DNA of 64,000 bases from Thiorhodovibrio litoralis (GTDB lineage Bacteria; Pseudomonadota; Gammaproteobacteria; Chromatiales; Chromatiaceae), in NCBI RefSeq assembly GCF_033954455.1, contig NZ_CP121473.1, forward strand, positions 1,240,001-1,304,000. The letters run 5' to 3'. Each line of letters opens with the position of its first letter. The first letter of the stretch is position 1. The position numbers and the translations under genes are program-made. This document shows positions 42,498-50,238 of this stretch, piece by piece. The notes beneath the pieces are model-generated. The model had not been told where the DNA came from, did not search any database, and worked only from the letters and a program-made list of their open reading frames with translations.

Positions 42498-43766
42498 TCA
42501 TTGGTGGGGTGAGCCGTCAATTGAGCCTGGCCTCTTTTCTCCCTCTCTGAGGAAATCGCCAATGCTGGCGTAGGAATCGTCCGTGACCCCATGAGCGACG
42601 GGATGCTGGCAGACCACATAAAGCGTCCGACCGGAGCGGCGATAGGACCACCCCTGCTCAGTGCCAGTCAGCGGACCTCCCGCGAGGGTTTGCCAATACT
42701 TCGGGTAGGGCGGTGTCGTACCGTACATGACAACGGCTTTCGGGTCATTGCTTGCCACGGCCTTTTGGAGTTCGGCTAAACGTCGTGGTGCGACCGCGGA
42801 CAGGTAGTCGTGGCGGCTCGCAAACAGGCCCTGGTGGTCCCACTCGCCGAGGCCCTTGTGAGGCAGTGGCATCAGTTCGAGCAAGGCCTCGGTTTCCATT
42901 GCTAGCCGACTGGCCTGATAGTGGCGAATGCGTTCCTTATCGACCGGCTCGCCAAGATAGCGCAGCGCCACGATGATGAGCCGCCGCCAGGTTCTCTGGA
43001 TGGTCGGAAACAGCGAGAACCAGCGTGCTTCATGGATGCGTTCATGAAACAGGCGAATATCCAGCGTGGCTGTCCGCCCCAAGTCTTGCCAGGCCTGCAG
43101 ACGCTCGTCGAGTGACTCCTGCCCCGTTCCCTCCTCCATCCCGATGAACCAGAGCGGCGCGGACAGCGAGCCATAGCCGAAACATCCGTGAATGTAATCC
43201 TGCAGCAGCCTGTCTGTAGTTCCTGCTGGCGTAATATCCGCTACCGCCATTGGACGTTCATCCTGATCTGGAATAAGGCTAGATCCCCGGTTCCCGGCCG
43301 CTGGCTGTTCCGCACCGGCGCGCGTAACAGACGGCTCCGGGATGTCTGCCTCTAGCCACCCATTGTCAATGCAATAGTCGATAAAACCTCTGCCGCCGCG
43401 CGCATGATCATGGTCCTTGGCCCAGCGCACAAGTTGTTCGTAGCTCGCCGACCTGACGGTCGCTAACTGTTGTTCGAGAATGCCCCAGGTTCTAACATTT
43501 TGCGCCGCTGTGGTTCTCGGTACCCGCCTGATCCGGTACCTCACCGTCTTCGATGCGACCGGCTCCTGGCGTATCTGATCGAGTTGCGGGCTCACTGCGT
43601 CATCTCCTGTTACTAACTGGAGCGCGACATGGTTCAGCGACAGCTTCTTCTCGCCTGCATCAACAAAATGGACGGTGACATTTCCCCCACCGGATGCCGT
43701 GACTTCACCGAGCCCCCAATCGAGCTTCTTCGGATGCTTCACGCGATCGCCGACCTTAAATGGCAT
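42498..43766 (-). CDS. Two-part cassette protein: DUF3553-like N terminus, uracil-glycosylase-like C terminus
   Basis: A 422-residue protein from the ATG at 43766 (MPFKVGDRVKHPKKLDWGLG). The first 50 residues (GEVTASGGGNVTVHFVDAGEKKL) match the DUF3553 beta-domain that follows or precedes DNA-acting modules. The C-terminal half from about residue 200 has APLWFIGMEEGTGQES, a central helical part and VVCQHPVAHGVTD, reminiscent of uracil-DNA-glycosylase-fold motifs; this second assignment is tentative. GC-rich compared with many cassettes. Longer frame to 43826 rejected. Confidence 0.68.
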   Translation of the reverse strand: MPFKVGDRVKHPKKLDWGLGEVTASGGGNVTVHFVDAGEKKLSLNHVALQLVTGDDAVSPQLDQIRQEPVASKTVRYRIRRVPRTTAAQNVRTWGILEQQLATVRSASYEQLVRWAKDHDHARGGRGFIDYCIDNGWLEADIPEPSVTRAGAEQPAAGNRGSSLIPDQDERPMAVADITPAGTTDRLLQDYIHGCFGYGSLSAPLWFIGMEEGTGQESLDERLQAWQDLGRTATLDIRLFHERIHEARWFSLFPTIQRTWRRLIIVALRYLGEPVDKERIRHYQASRLAMETEALLELMPLPHKGLGEWDHQGLFASRHDYLSAVAPRRLAELQKAVASNDPKAVVMYGTTPPYPKYWQTLAGGPLTGTEQGWSYRRSGRTLYVVCQHPVAHGVTDDSYASIGDFLREGEKRPGSIDGSPHQ

Positions 43767-43846
43767 AGCTAACTCCCGATTTCCCGTAGCGGCACAACTC
43801 CCTTGTGAGCCGGATTCCGGCGCCAACCTGTCCCATGAGGTTCATT

Positions 43847-44197
43847 CTATCGCGGGGGTGAAACCTCATAGATATAGAGATGCTTAAATCGCGGTTGACA
43901 CAATTGCTGCTGTAACTCAGCGATCAACACCAAACAGCACCTTTTGCCTGAGCCGGTCTTCCTGGCGACAAATGGATCTTCTGCGGGCTTGTTCGTAAGT
44001 GCGCGATAGGCCAGTATCAGTGGCTCGAAATGCGAATCGGCATGAACCCGCCAGAGCCTTCCCTGATGGAAAAAGAAGCCCGCCGGCTCGCGATTACCCC
44101 CAGATGTTTGGCCATCGAAACGGGTTTGCGCTGGGTCTGCGGCCTGCCGTGGCAGGACTACGTGCTCCATGAATGCAGCAAAGCTCCGGTGGTTCAT
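43847..44197 (-). CDS. Cassette protein, unknown
   Basis: A 116-residue protein from the ATG at 44197 (MNHRSFAAFMEHVVLPRQAA). It contains AGFFFHQGRLWRVHADSHFE and KRCCLVLIAELQQQLCQPRF. No attC separates it from the gene at 42498-43766, 80 bp away, so they probably share a cassette. No family recognised. The start lies about 30 bp left of attC 21. Confidence 0.55.
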   Translation of the reverse strand: MNHRSFAAFMEHVVLPRQAADPAQTRFDGQTSGGNREPAGFFFHQGRLWRVHADSHFEPLILAYRALTNKPAEDPFVARKTGSGKRCCLVLIAELQQQLCQPRFKHLYIYEVSPPR

Positions 44198-44227
44198 ACG
44201 TCCTCGGCAGTTCTCTAATTTTCTGTG

Positions 44228-44299
44228 GCCTAACGCCAAGCTCAGCCGAGCCGGTTGAGCGAGAGCGAAACAGGGATCGGCTGGAGCACCGTGTTAGGC
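44228..44299 (-). other. attC site 21
   Basis: GCCTAAC/GTTAGGC ends; arms agctcagccg and cggctggagc, extra right-arm G. Same group as sites 4, 8, 9 and 19. Confidence 0.92.
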
Positions 44300-44319
44300 G
44301 TTTTTTTGGTGTATTTAGA

Positions 44320-44781
44320 ATGGAACTTTGCCCAATTACATTACGTGAAGCGAATGATTTTGTTGAATCGTTCCACCGGCACAATAGCCGCACCTCTCGC
44401 GATGGCGGAAAGTATGCGATCGGCTTAACCCATGATGGCGAGCTTGTTGGTGTTGCGATTGTAGGCAATCCATTATCGGCAACCCTGATGGACGGGTTCA
44501 CTGCGGAAGTGTTGCGCGTTTGCACGAACGAAAAAGCACCACTAGGAGCCTGTTCCAAACTGTACGCGGCCTGCTGGCGAGCGTGGCGCGCGATGGGCGG
44601 ACGCAAGATGATTACCTACACGCGTCAAACCGAATCAGGGGCAAGCTTGCGCGGCGCGGGTTGGCGCGTCGTCGCGGAATGTGCGCCAGTAAAACCTGGT
44701 TGGCACAAAAAAGACCATCTCAAGCGGAATTGGCAACCAGTAATGGGGCAACAAAAGTTCCGCTGGGAATTTTCCGCCTAA
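44320..44781 (+). CDS. XF1762/Mom-like GNAT-fold protein, inverted in cassette
   Basis: A 153-residue protein (MELCPITLREANDFVESFHR). NSRTSRDGGKYAIGLTHDGE, VEIVGNP-like GVAIVGNPLSATLMDG, RVCTNEKAPLGACSKLYAAC and a C-terminal TYTRQTESGASLRGAGWRVV are the conserved blocks of XF1762-type proteins related to the phage Mom GNAT fold, which modifies DNA in Mom. The plus-strand gene is opposite to the attC orientation. Its stop (taa at 44779-44781) is part of the next attC (GCCTAAC). Confidence 0.85.
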   Translation: MELCPITLREANDFVESFHRHNSRTSRDGGKYAIGLTHDGELVGVAIVGNPLSATLMDGFTAEVLRVCTNEKAPLGACSKLYAACWRAWRAMGGRKMITYTRQTESGASLRGAGWRVVAECAPVKPGWHKKDHLKRNWQPVMGQQKFRWEFSA

Positions 44782-44835
44782 CGCCAAGCATCAGCCGCGA
44801 GCTATTGGCGCGTCGGCTGGATGCTCGGGTTAGGC
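44776..44835 (-). other. attC site 22
   Basis: GCCTAAC and GTTAGGC ends; arms aagcatcagccgcg and cgtcggctggatgct with one extra G in the right arm. Confidence 0.9.
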
Positions 44836-44852
44836 TATTTTGGAGGTAGATA

Positions 44853-45206
44853 ATGCCGCTGTCATGCTCTTGCGATTATGGCGATGACGTAGATTTCTAC
44901 GTCTATCACCCTATTGACTACTCTGAGATGCCGGCACTCAAGCGCCGAAAGAGATGCGCGAGCTGCGAGGCATTGATCGACGCGGGCGCAATCGTTGCCA
45001 AATTCTCCCGCAACCGTTGTCCGAAAAACGATATTGAGGAAGCGATCTATGGTGGTGGGCCGACGATACCCCTGGCCGATCAATTCCTGTGCGAGACGTG
45101 CGCAGACTTATTTTTCAGTCTGTTTGAACTTGGCTTTGAGTGCGTAATGCCGAATGAAAATATGCGCGAGCTAGTGCGCGAATATGCTGAGACGTTTTCA
45201 GCCTAA
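44853..45206 (+). CDS. Cysteine-rich cassette protein, inverted
   Basis: A 117-residue protein (MPLSCSCDYGDDVDFYVYHP). Cys pairs at CSC, RCASC and CETC suggest zinc binding; the C-terminal part is acidic. A good ribosome site (TGGAGG) lies 7 bases before the ATG. The stop is formed by attC 23 (Ala-stop from GCCTAAC). Proteins of this look occur in phages and cassettes; function unknown. Confidence 0.75.
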   Translation: MPLSCSCDYGDDVDFYVYHPIDYSEMPALKRRKRCASCEALIDAGAIVAKFSRNRCPKNDIEEAIYGGGPTIPLADQFLCETCADLFFSLFELGFECVMPNENMRELVREYAETFSA

Positions 45207-45295
45207 CGACAAGCTCAGCCGCCCCGCGCGCGGCACGGAGCTGAGATAACCAAATTAGGCCGACGCGCGTGGTCGGCTGGAGCAGCTTGTTATGC
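45201..45295 (-). other. attC site 23
   Basis: GCCTAAC and GTTATGC ends; arms aagctcagccg/cggctggagcagctt. The ATG in GTTATGC is the start of the next gene. Confidence 0.9.
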
Positions 45296-45504
45296 ACTCT
45301 GAGTTTCGCGAACTGATAGCGGCTGCAGCCAATATGAGAGACGCGGCAAACCGCCTTTGGCACGCACATAACCCAGATGAAGGCCAGCACGACGAGGTTC
45401 CTATGTCTCTTGATGATGCCCAGGAAAAGCACTCTGCCGCATTCATGCGTTTAGAGCGCGCTGAGTATTACGCAGAGAAAGCGATTTCTCGTCTTTCTGC
45501 ATAA
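45292..45504 (+). CDS. Small inverted cassette protein, start codon in attC
   Basis: A 70-residue helical protein (MHSEFRELIAAAANMRDAAN, ending EKAISRLSA). The ATG is the ATG inside the GTTATGC end of attC 23, and the stop is the TAA inside the GCATAAC of attC 24, so the gene reaches from one recombination box to the other. Function unknown. No Shine-Dalgarno sequence is visible because the upstream bases are attC. Confidence 0.65.
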   Translation: MHSEFRELIAAAANMRDAANRLWHAHNPDEGQHDEVPMSLDDAQEKHSAAFMRLERAEYYAEKAISRLSA

Positions 45505-45593
45505 CGACCAAGCTAAGCCGACCAGCGCGGCTACCGAGCTTGAACCAAACCACGACGCCGACGCGCTGGGTCGGCTTGAGCGACTTGTTATGC
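45499..45593 (-). other. attC site 24
   Basis: GCATAAC and GTTATGC ends; arms aagctaagccgacc/ggtcggcttgagcgactt with an extra G on the right arm. Confidence 0.9.
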
Positions 45594-45796
45594 CTTGGTT
45601 ATTTGAGGTTTTGATAGAAGACGAGCGCGACCAGAAGGACATCAAGACCGAGCGCCATTACGTAGAAGCTGAATGCATTTACGATGTAGCGGACGATTTC
45701 AGGCGAGATGGAGAGTATGGAGATCGGACGGTGGTCTCGATTATTCGCCATGTCCCGGTTTCACGGCATATTCGCCACGCCTCTGCCGAGGCATAA
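45590..45796 (+). CDS. Small inverted cassette protein, start codon in attC
   Basis: A 68-residue acidic protein (MPWLFEVLIEDERDQKDIKT, ending RHIRHASAEA). As with its neighbour, the ATG comes from the GTTATGC of attC 24 and the stop from GCATAAC of attC 25. Predicted beta-alpha mix. Function unknown. Confidence 0.65.
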   Translation: MPWLFEVLIEDERDQKDIKTERHYVEAECIYDVADDFRRDGEYGDRTVVSIIRHVPVSRHIRHASAEA

Positions 45797-45877
45797 CGCC
45801 AAGTTCAGCCGCGCGCGGTACGCGGCCAGAGAAAAACCGCCAGTCGGTACCGCGTCGGCTGGAACTTTTTGTTATGC
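45791..45877 (-). other. attC site 25
   Basis: GCATAAC and GTTATGC ends; arms aagttcagccgcg/cgtcggctggaactt with an extra G on the right. Its ATG opens a five-codon leader (Met-Gln-Glu-Ser-stop). Confidence 0.9.
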
Positions 45878-45889
45878 AAGAGAGTTGAT

Positions 45890-46039
45890 ATGACACCAGA
45901 ACAAGCGGACGAAAAGCTGGCACAAATCGAGAGGCTGGCGCAAGAGATCGAAGATGACGCCGAGCTGGCGGAGATAGACGAGCGGTACCGGATCACGGCG
46001 AAGTGGATAGACACCGATATCGAATGTGTGAGCGCATAA
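45890..46039 (+). CDS. Small inverted acidic cassette protein with attC-encoded leader
   Basis: A 49-residue acidic helical protein (MTPEQADEKLAQIERLAQEI). The ATG at 45890 follows one base after the TGA of a four-residue leader peptide that begins in the GTTATGC of attC 25 (ttgatATG), so translation re-initiation is plausible. The stop is in GCATAAC of attC 26. Too short for usual cutoffs. Function unknown. Confidence 0.6.
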   Translation: MTPEQADEKLAQIERLAQEIEDDAELAEIDERYRITAKWIDTDIECVSA

Positions 46040-46114
46040 CGCCAGCCGTAACCGGCGCATTTGTAGTGAGCGCAGCGAACGAAAAATGCGTCCGAGTTTA
46101 CGGCCTTGTTAGGT
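46034..46114 (-). other. attC site 26 (first cassette)
   Basis: GCATAAC and GTTAGGT ends; arms cagccgtaaccggcgcattt and aaatgcgtccgagtttacgg. It belongs to the reverse transcriptase cassette, whose stop lies in GTTAGGT. Confidence 0.85.
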
Positions 46115-47659
46115 GATTTGTGGCGGATTAAATACATCGAGATGCTCTAGCAAAGTAACTTTCTTTGCGATGGTCCTACACCCAACAAACAGCTTAAATT
46201 CTTTGCACTCTTTGAATATATGCGTTCGATTGTTAAATATCGTTCGCGTAATTGGGTCTTTGTACTTTGGCTTGAACGACAAAAGTTTTTGTAAGTTGTT
46301 GCTCACTAGAAAATAGCTAATCCACGAAATTAGATATTTATTTCTTTCTTCTTCGTCAGACAGGGAAGTCAAATATTGCTCTAGGTACTCGACGATTTGA
46401 GCTTGATGCAAAATCCCAAATGGACTCGTTAAGACAGACTCCAATACTGCAACTATTTTCGGGAATGCTTTTACTCTGAGAGTACCGAGCATTAACAGCA
46501 TGCTAATAACTCTTTCCAAGTTGAACTCTGAAACGGTCACCTTTAGCTTGCCGCCTTTGTCGATAATATCAGCTAGAAACCTATCTATTACACCTGTGCC
46601 GGGACATTCACGATCTATCCTTACAACTGACAGATATAGCTCCCTTAACTCTTTCCAAGAGTATTTTTTTCGTTTTTTCGGATGGACTGCGTGATATTTA
46701 GAAACCCATTCTCGAAAGAGGCCATCAGGTAGTGCCGATATTATTGTCTTCTCATCGCTTAACTCTAAATTGTACTCTTTTAAAGCAGCTTGGATAATTT
46801 TAATGATACGTTTCGAATCAGATTCTGTTTTTGCGAGTATTCTATAGTCATCCTTAAACCTTACAGCCTCACAATCAATACCTGATGCTCTAACTTCCTT
46901 TGTGAATTCAACATCTACGGCGGACGCCACAATTTCAGCAGCAATGTCTGACACAACCGGGCCAATTGGGATTCCATTGGTACAACCATCATTAGCATTT
47001 TGAAATAGCCTGTCTAGGCGGTTTCCAAGAAGCTTGAAGTTGTGGAGATTAGCTGGTTTTCTTATGTGCTTTTTGCCGTGAATAGCCCACGGTATGCTGT
47101 GAGTATAAATCGAAGGGTAAAAGCTCTTAATGTCTGCTTTTACAAGATAGCTATACTTGTAGGCTATTGATGTTACGTCCTTGTCAACCATGCCTATGAA
47201 TTCGTAGATAAGTCGCCCACTTCTTAGATAGCCTATGCGCCCTTGGTTGCGTGAGTCTATGGGCACCGGAAATGCGTAAGATGCTACCTGACTGTTAGCG
47301 GGAATCATTACATCGACGATCTTTAGCCAATTTCTGGCGATGTGATAGGCAATGTCGTTGTGAATACAAGGATTGATTAGGCCAAAATTCCTGTCAGTGT
47401 ATTCTGTTTTTGGAAAGTGAACATTAATGCATTCAGTCCTATCTACTTTATACTTTTTTCCTTTGCCTGTGACTTTGAAATATATTTTTGGCTTGGCAGG
47501 TCGTTTTGCCACTTTAAAGCATGGGGGCATTACGTAGCTTTCAGGGAAGTATCCATTTTCGCAGAGCCAGTGATAAACGTCAGTTCTCTTCAACGATCTC
47601 GCCAACCGCTTTGTAACGGTTCGGTGTTCTGTTAACGGGTTGCTTGAAAACAAACTCAT
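46109..47659 (-). CDS. Reverse transcriptase in first integron cassette
   Basis: A 516-residue protein with reverse transcriptase motifs: DIKSFYPSIY at 176-185 (first catalytic Asp), GIPIGPVVSD at 229-238, and the polymerase box RFKDDYRIL at 267-275, where Phe-Lys-Asp-Asp replaces the usual Tyr-Ala-Asp-Asp. The C-terminal 230 residues are a helical extension without maturase or HNH features. It is therefore not a group II intron RT and resembles unclassified or abortive-infection type RTs (DRT/Abi-like), an inference. It is the first cassette next to attI, where expression from the integron promoter is strongest. Confidence 0.88.
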   Translation of the reverse strand: MSLFSSNPLTEHRTVTKRLARSLKRTDVYHWLCENGYFPESYVMPPCFKVAKRPAKPKIYFKVTGKGKKYKVDRTECINVHFPKTEYTDRNFGLINPCIHNDIAYHIARNWLKIVDVMIPANSQVASYAFPVPIDSRNQGRIGYLRSGRLIYEFIGMVDKDVTSIAYKYSYLVKADIKSFYPSIYTHSIPWAIHGKKHIRKPANLHNFKLLGNRLDRLFQNANDGCTNGIPIGPVVSDIAAEIVASAVDVEFTKEVRASGIDCEAVRFKDDYRILAKTESDSKRIIKIIQAALKEYNLELSDEKTIISALPDGLFREWVSKYHAVHPKKRKKYSWKELRELYLSVVRIDRECPGTGVIDRFLADIIDKGGKLKVTVSEFNLERVISMLLMLGTLRVKAFPKIVAVLESVLTSPFGILHQAQIVEYLEQYLTSLSDEEERNKYLISWISYFLVSNNLQKLLSFKPKYKDPITRTIFNNRTHIFKECKEFKLFVGCRTIAKKVTLLEHLDVFNPPQIT

Positions 47660-47839
47660 TGCTCCATGCTCTTCTTTTCACCTAACAGTTAACTAGACAG
47701 AAAGTTGGTCAGGTGTGCTAGACAGAATCCGTCTAGCCCCGTTAGCATAGATTCCATCTAGCCCGGAGAACCAAGGCGAACCGTTCGACCGGCGCTAGAC
47801 GAAATCAACACTCTCTGCCTGTGAGATCGACGTTAGCAC
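47660..47839. promoter_or_regulatory. attI and divergent promoter region
   Basis: The 180 bp between the RT cassette and the integrase gene. The probable attI core is GTTAGGT on the minus strand (ACCTAAC at 47680-47686). Five copies of a CTAGAC/TCTAG-type motif lie at 47693, 47717, 47731, 47756 and 47794 in both orientations, candidates for integrase-binding direct repeats or an operator. I cannot place -35/-10 boxes with confidence, and no clear LexA box is seen. Confidence 0.6.
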
Positions 47840-49255
47840 ATGCCGCAACCTCAAGCAACAGGATCAACGGCCAAGGATCGGTTTTGGGATCAGTTCATCG
47901 CCCGAGCCGTTCAAGCCGGCGTCGAGGGGAATGCGCTTCGATGGCTGGTACGCCGGGCGGAAGCTTATCTTGCGGCCTTTCCGGGCAAGCGCCTGAAGCA
48001 ACATAAGCTTGATGACGTGACCGGCTATCTGCAACAGGCTGGGCGGCTAGACAGAATTTCTGACTGGCAGTTTGTGCAAATCGTCGATGCTATACAGAAT
48101 TTGCTGGTGACTGCAAAGGCGCCGGTGGCGGCGGAGGTGGATTGGGACTTTTGGCGGGCCTCGGCGCGAACCTTGGAGGCGGATCACCCGACTGTGGCGC
48201 GGGAGACGCCAGCGTTTGAGGAATCTCCGGTATCGGGTGCCCGGTTAAAGGAGAAGCGGAATGCGACCTCGGCGCTCGACCAGGTGAGGGAGGCGCATCG
48301 GCCGCTGCTGGAGCGCATGGTGGGGGAGATTCGGCGACGGCACTATTCGATTCGCACGGAGCAGGCTTATGAAGCCTGGGTGTGCCGTTTTATTCTGTTC
48401 TGCGATCAGCGGGACCCGGCGGATGTTGGCGCTGAGCGGATTCGCGCGTTCCTGGAGGACTTGGCGGTGCGCGGCAATGTCTCGGCGAGTACCCAGAATC
48501 AAGCATTGAATGCGCTGGTGTTTCTGTACAAACAGGTGCTCGGGCGGTCGCTGGAGGAGCTTGGGGATTTTGCGCGCGCGAAACGGCCGAAGCGACTGCC
48601 GGTGGTGCTGGAGCGCGGGGAGGTCGCACGATTGCTAAGTGGGATCGAGGGCGTCCAGCATCTCATGGCGGCTTTGCTTTACGGTACCGGGATGCGGTTG
48701 ATGGAGTGCATGCGGTTACGAGTGCAGGATATCGACTTCAGTTATCATCAGATTCTTGTTCGCGATGGCAAGGGGCAGAAGGATCGGTTGGTGCCGCTGC
48801 CGGTGCGTTTGGAGGAGCCCTTGCGGGAGCAATTGCGCAAGGTGCGCGCATTGCACGAGCAGGATCTCGCCGCGGGCCATGGGGAGGTGTTTTTGCCGGA
48901 TGCTCTAGCGCGCAAATGGCCGCATGCACCCAAGGAGTGGATTTGGCAATATGTGTTTCCGAGTGGTCGGCTGTCGGTTGATCCGCGCAGCGGCAAGACG
49001 CGCCGGCACCATGTGCATGAGAATAGCTTGCAGAAGGCGGTGAAGGCCGCGGCGCAACGGGCGGGGATTACGAAGAAGGTAAACTGCCATTGTCTGCGCC
49101 ATTCGTTTGCGACACATTTGCTGGAATCCGGCTATGACATTCGCACCTTGCAGGAGTTATTGGGGCATGCGGATGTGTCAACCACGATGATTTATACCCA
49201 TGTGTTGAACCGTGGCGGTCAGGGGGTGCGCAGTCCGTTGGATGGGTTGCTCTAG
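47840..49255 (+). CDS. intI: Integron integrase with N-terminal extension
   Basis: A 471-residue tyrosine recombinase. The catalytic residues are Arg286 ([12 protein letters not shown]), His417/Arg420 ([13 protein letters not shown]), His443 ([10 protein letters not shown]) and Tyr452 (MIYTH). The integron-specific insert [21 protein letters not shown] at about 356-376 separates IntI from XerC/D. The SAM-like core-binding domain starts near residue 155 ([22 protein letters not shown]). The first ~140 residues are an extra domain, since IntI proteins usually have about 320-350 residues. Divergent from the cassette array as in classical integrons. Confidence 0.95.
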   Translation: MPQPQATGSTAKDRFWDQFIARAVQAGVEGNALRWLVRRAEAYLAAFPGKRLKQHKLDDVTGYLQQAGRLDRISDWQFVQIVDAIQNLLVTAKAPVAAEVDWDFWRASARTLEADHPTVARETPAFEESPVSGARLKEKRNATSALDQVREAHRPLLERMVGEIRRRHYSIRTEQAYEAWVCRFILFCDQRDPADVGAERIRAFLEDLAVRGNVSASTQNQALNALVFLYKQVLGRSLEELGDFARAKRPKRLPVVLERGEVARLLSGIEGVQHLMAALLYGTGMRLMECMRLRVQDIDFSYHQILVRDGKGQKDRLVPLPVRLEEPLREQLRKVRALHEQDLAAGHGEVFLPDALARKWPHAPKEWIWQYVFPSGRLSVDPRSGKTRRHHVHENSLQKAVKAAAQRAGITKKVNCHCLRHSFATHLLESGYDIRTLQELLGHADVSTTMIYTHVLNRGGQGVRSPLDGLL

Positions 49256-49515
49256 CTGCGGATGCGCGCAGCCAGGTGATTCCCGAGAGCCGGTGGCCGA
49301 ACGCACTGCGGTTGCGCACGAGCGTCTTCTACCGCGCCAGCACCGCCTTCGAGCGGCGAGCCAGGAGCATTCGCGGCCTCTAGCGGCTGCGCCGCAACCA
49401 GCGTGTCGCGCTGCGCTTTGGCATGCGCGAGACCGTGCGTTCGGTCGCGCTGGCCGGTTTGTGCGAGCGTATGGACCGGTAGCTGCTGAGCGTGCTGACG
49501 CGCTGAGCGAGTGGC

Positions 49516-49914
49516 TCAGCGCCAATTGTCCACTGGCAGCCCAACGATCCGGCGAAATTCCACCTCGTTGCTCGTGACCATCGTTAAGCCGCGCGCCAGC
49601 GCCGTGGCGCCAATCAGGACATCGTAAGGGCCGATTGGCGTGCCCCGGGCTTTCAGATCGGCCCGAATTGCGGCGGCGGCTTCCGCGTCGGCCAAGGTGA
49701 AGGGTAGGGTCGTGATGGAGGCAAAAAACGCCTCCAGCACCGGCGTCAGCTCACGGGCGCGCGCCGGCTTTAGGCGCAACCCGAACGCCACCTCCATGCG
49801 CGTCAGCGTCGAGACCGCAATCAGCGTCGGCGCCGTGGCCTTCACGCGGGCCAGCACCGTCGGTTCGCCCTTGACGAAGTCGGACACCGTGCAGGTATCG
49901 AGCAAATACCTCAT
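49516..49914 (-). CDS. vapC: VapC-type PIN-domain toxin
   Basis: A 132-residue PIN ribonuclease. Acidic residues are in MRYLLDTCTVSDFVKGE (Asp6), STLTRMEVAFGL (Glu), and PIGPYDVLIGATALARG (Asp). The C-terminal TSNEVEFRRIVGLPVDNW is typical of VapC. The upstream antitoxin overlaps its start. It lies 260 bp beyond the integrase stop; that gap (49256-49515) holds no gene I can support. There is no attC here, so it is outside the array. Confidence 0.9.
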   Translation of the reverse strand: MRYLLDTCTVSDFVKGEPTVLARVKATAPTLIAVSTLTRMEVAFGLRLKPARARELTPVLEAFFASITTLPFTLADAEAAAAIRADLKARGTPIGPYDVLIGATALARGLTMVTSNEVEFRRIVGLPVDNWR

Positions 49915-50144
49915 GCAAGCGGATCTTCAGTGGGGGCCGGCATGCCCTCGCGGAACGCCTCGAAACGCGGCGCGTCGGCAACGCCCTCGAAGTTGGCCAC
50001 GGCCGCTGGCCAGTAGTCCGAGCGCTCGGCCAGCCAGGCTTGCAGTGCCTGAGTAATCAGCGCCGAAGCGCTTTGTCCCTGCTGTTCGGCAACGGCGAAC
50101 AAGCGCTCGCCGATGGTGGGATCGAGTTCGATATCAAGATGCAT
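49911..50144 (-). CDS. vapB: VapB-type ribbon-helix-helix antitoxin
   Basis: A 77-residue protein with an N-terminal ribbon-helix-helix (MHLDIELDPTIGERLFAVAE, then SASALITQALQAWLAE) and a C-terminal acidic/proline tail (FREGMPAPTEDPLA) that would bind and neutralise the VapC toxin. The stop overlaps the toxin ATG (ATGA). Such antitoxins usually repress their own promoter. Confidence 0.85.
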   Translation of the reverse strand: MHLDIELDPTIGERLFAVAEQQGQSASALITQALQAWLAERSDYWPAAVANFEGVADAPRFEAFREGMPAPTEDPLA

Positions 50145-50238
50145 GAGAGGGCTCTTGGTAAGGGGGGGATAAGCTTGTCTTCATGGTGCTGCCATTGGGT
50201 GGCGCGGCGCGGGCATCTTCGTGGGTGTGACGAAAGTG

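Noticed and set aside
22845-46114. Regularly spaced repeats read as a CRISPR array
   Set aside because: The repeats are 56-107-bp imperfect palindromes ending in RYYYAAC/GTTRRRY boxes with genes between them, so they are attC sites.
46109-47659. Retron or group II intron RT
   Set aside because: No domain V, maturase or HNH is found, the flanks are attC and attI, and I see no msr/msd-like RNA in the short flanks.
49212-49577. 121-codon plus frame after intI
   Set aside because: It overlaps intI and vapC ends in another frame and lacks a plausible start context or family.
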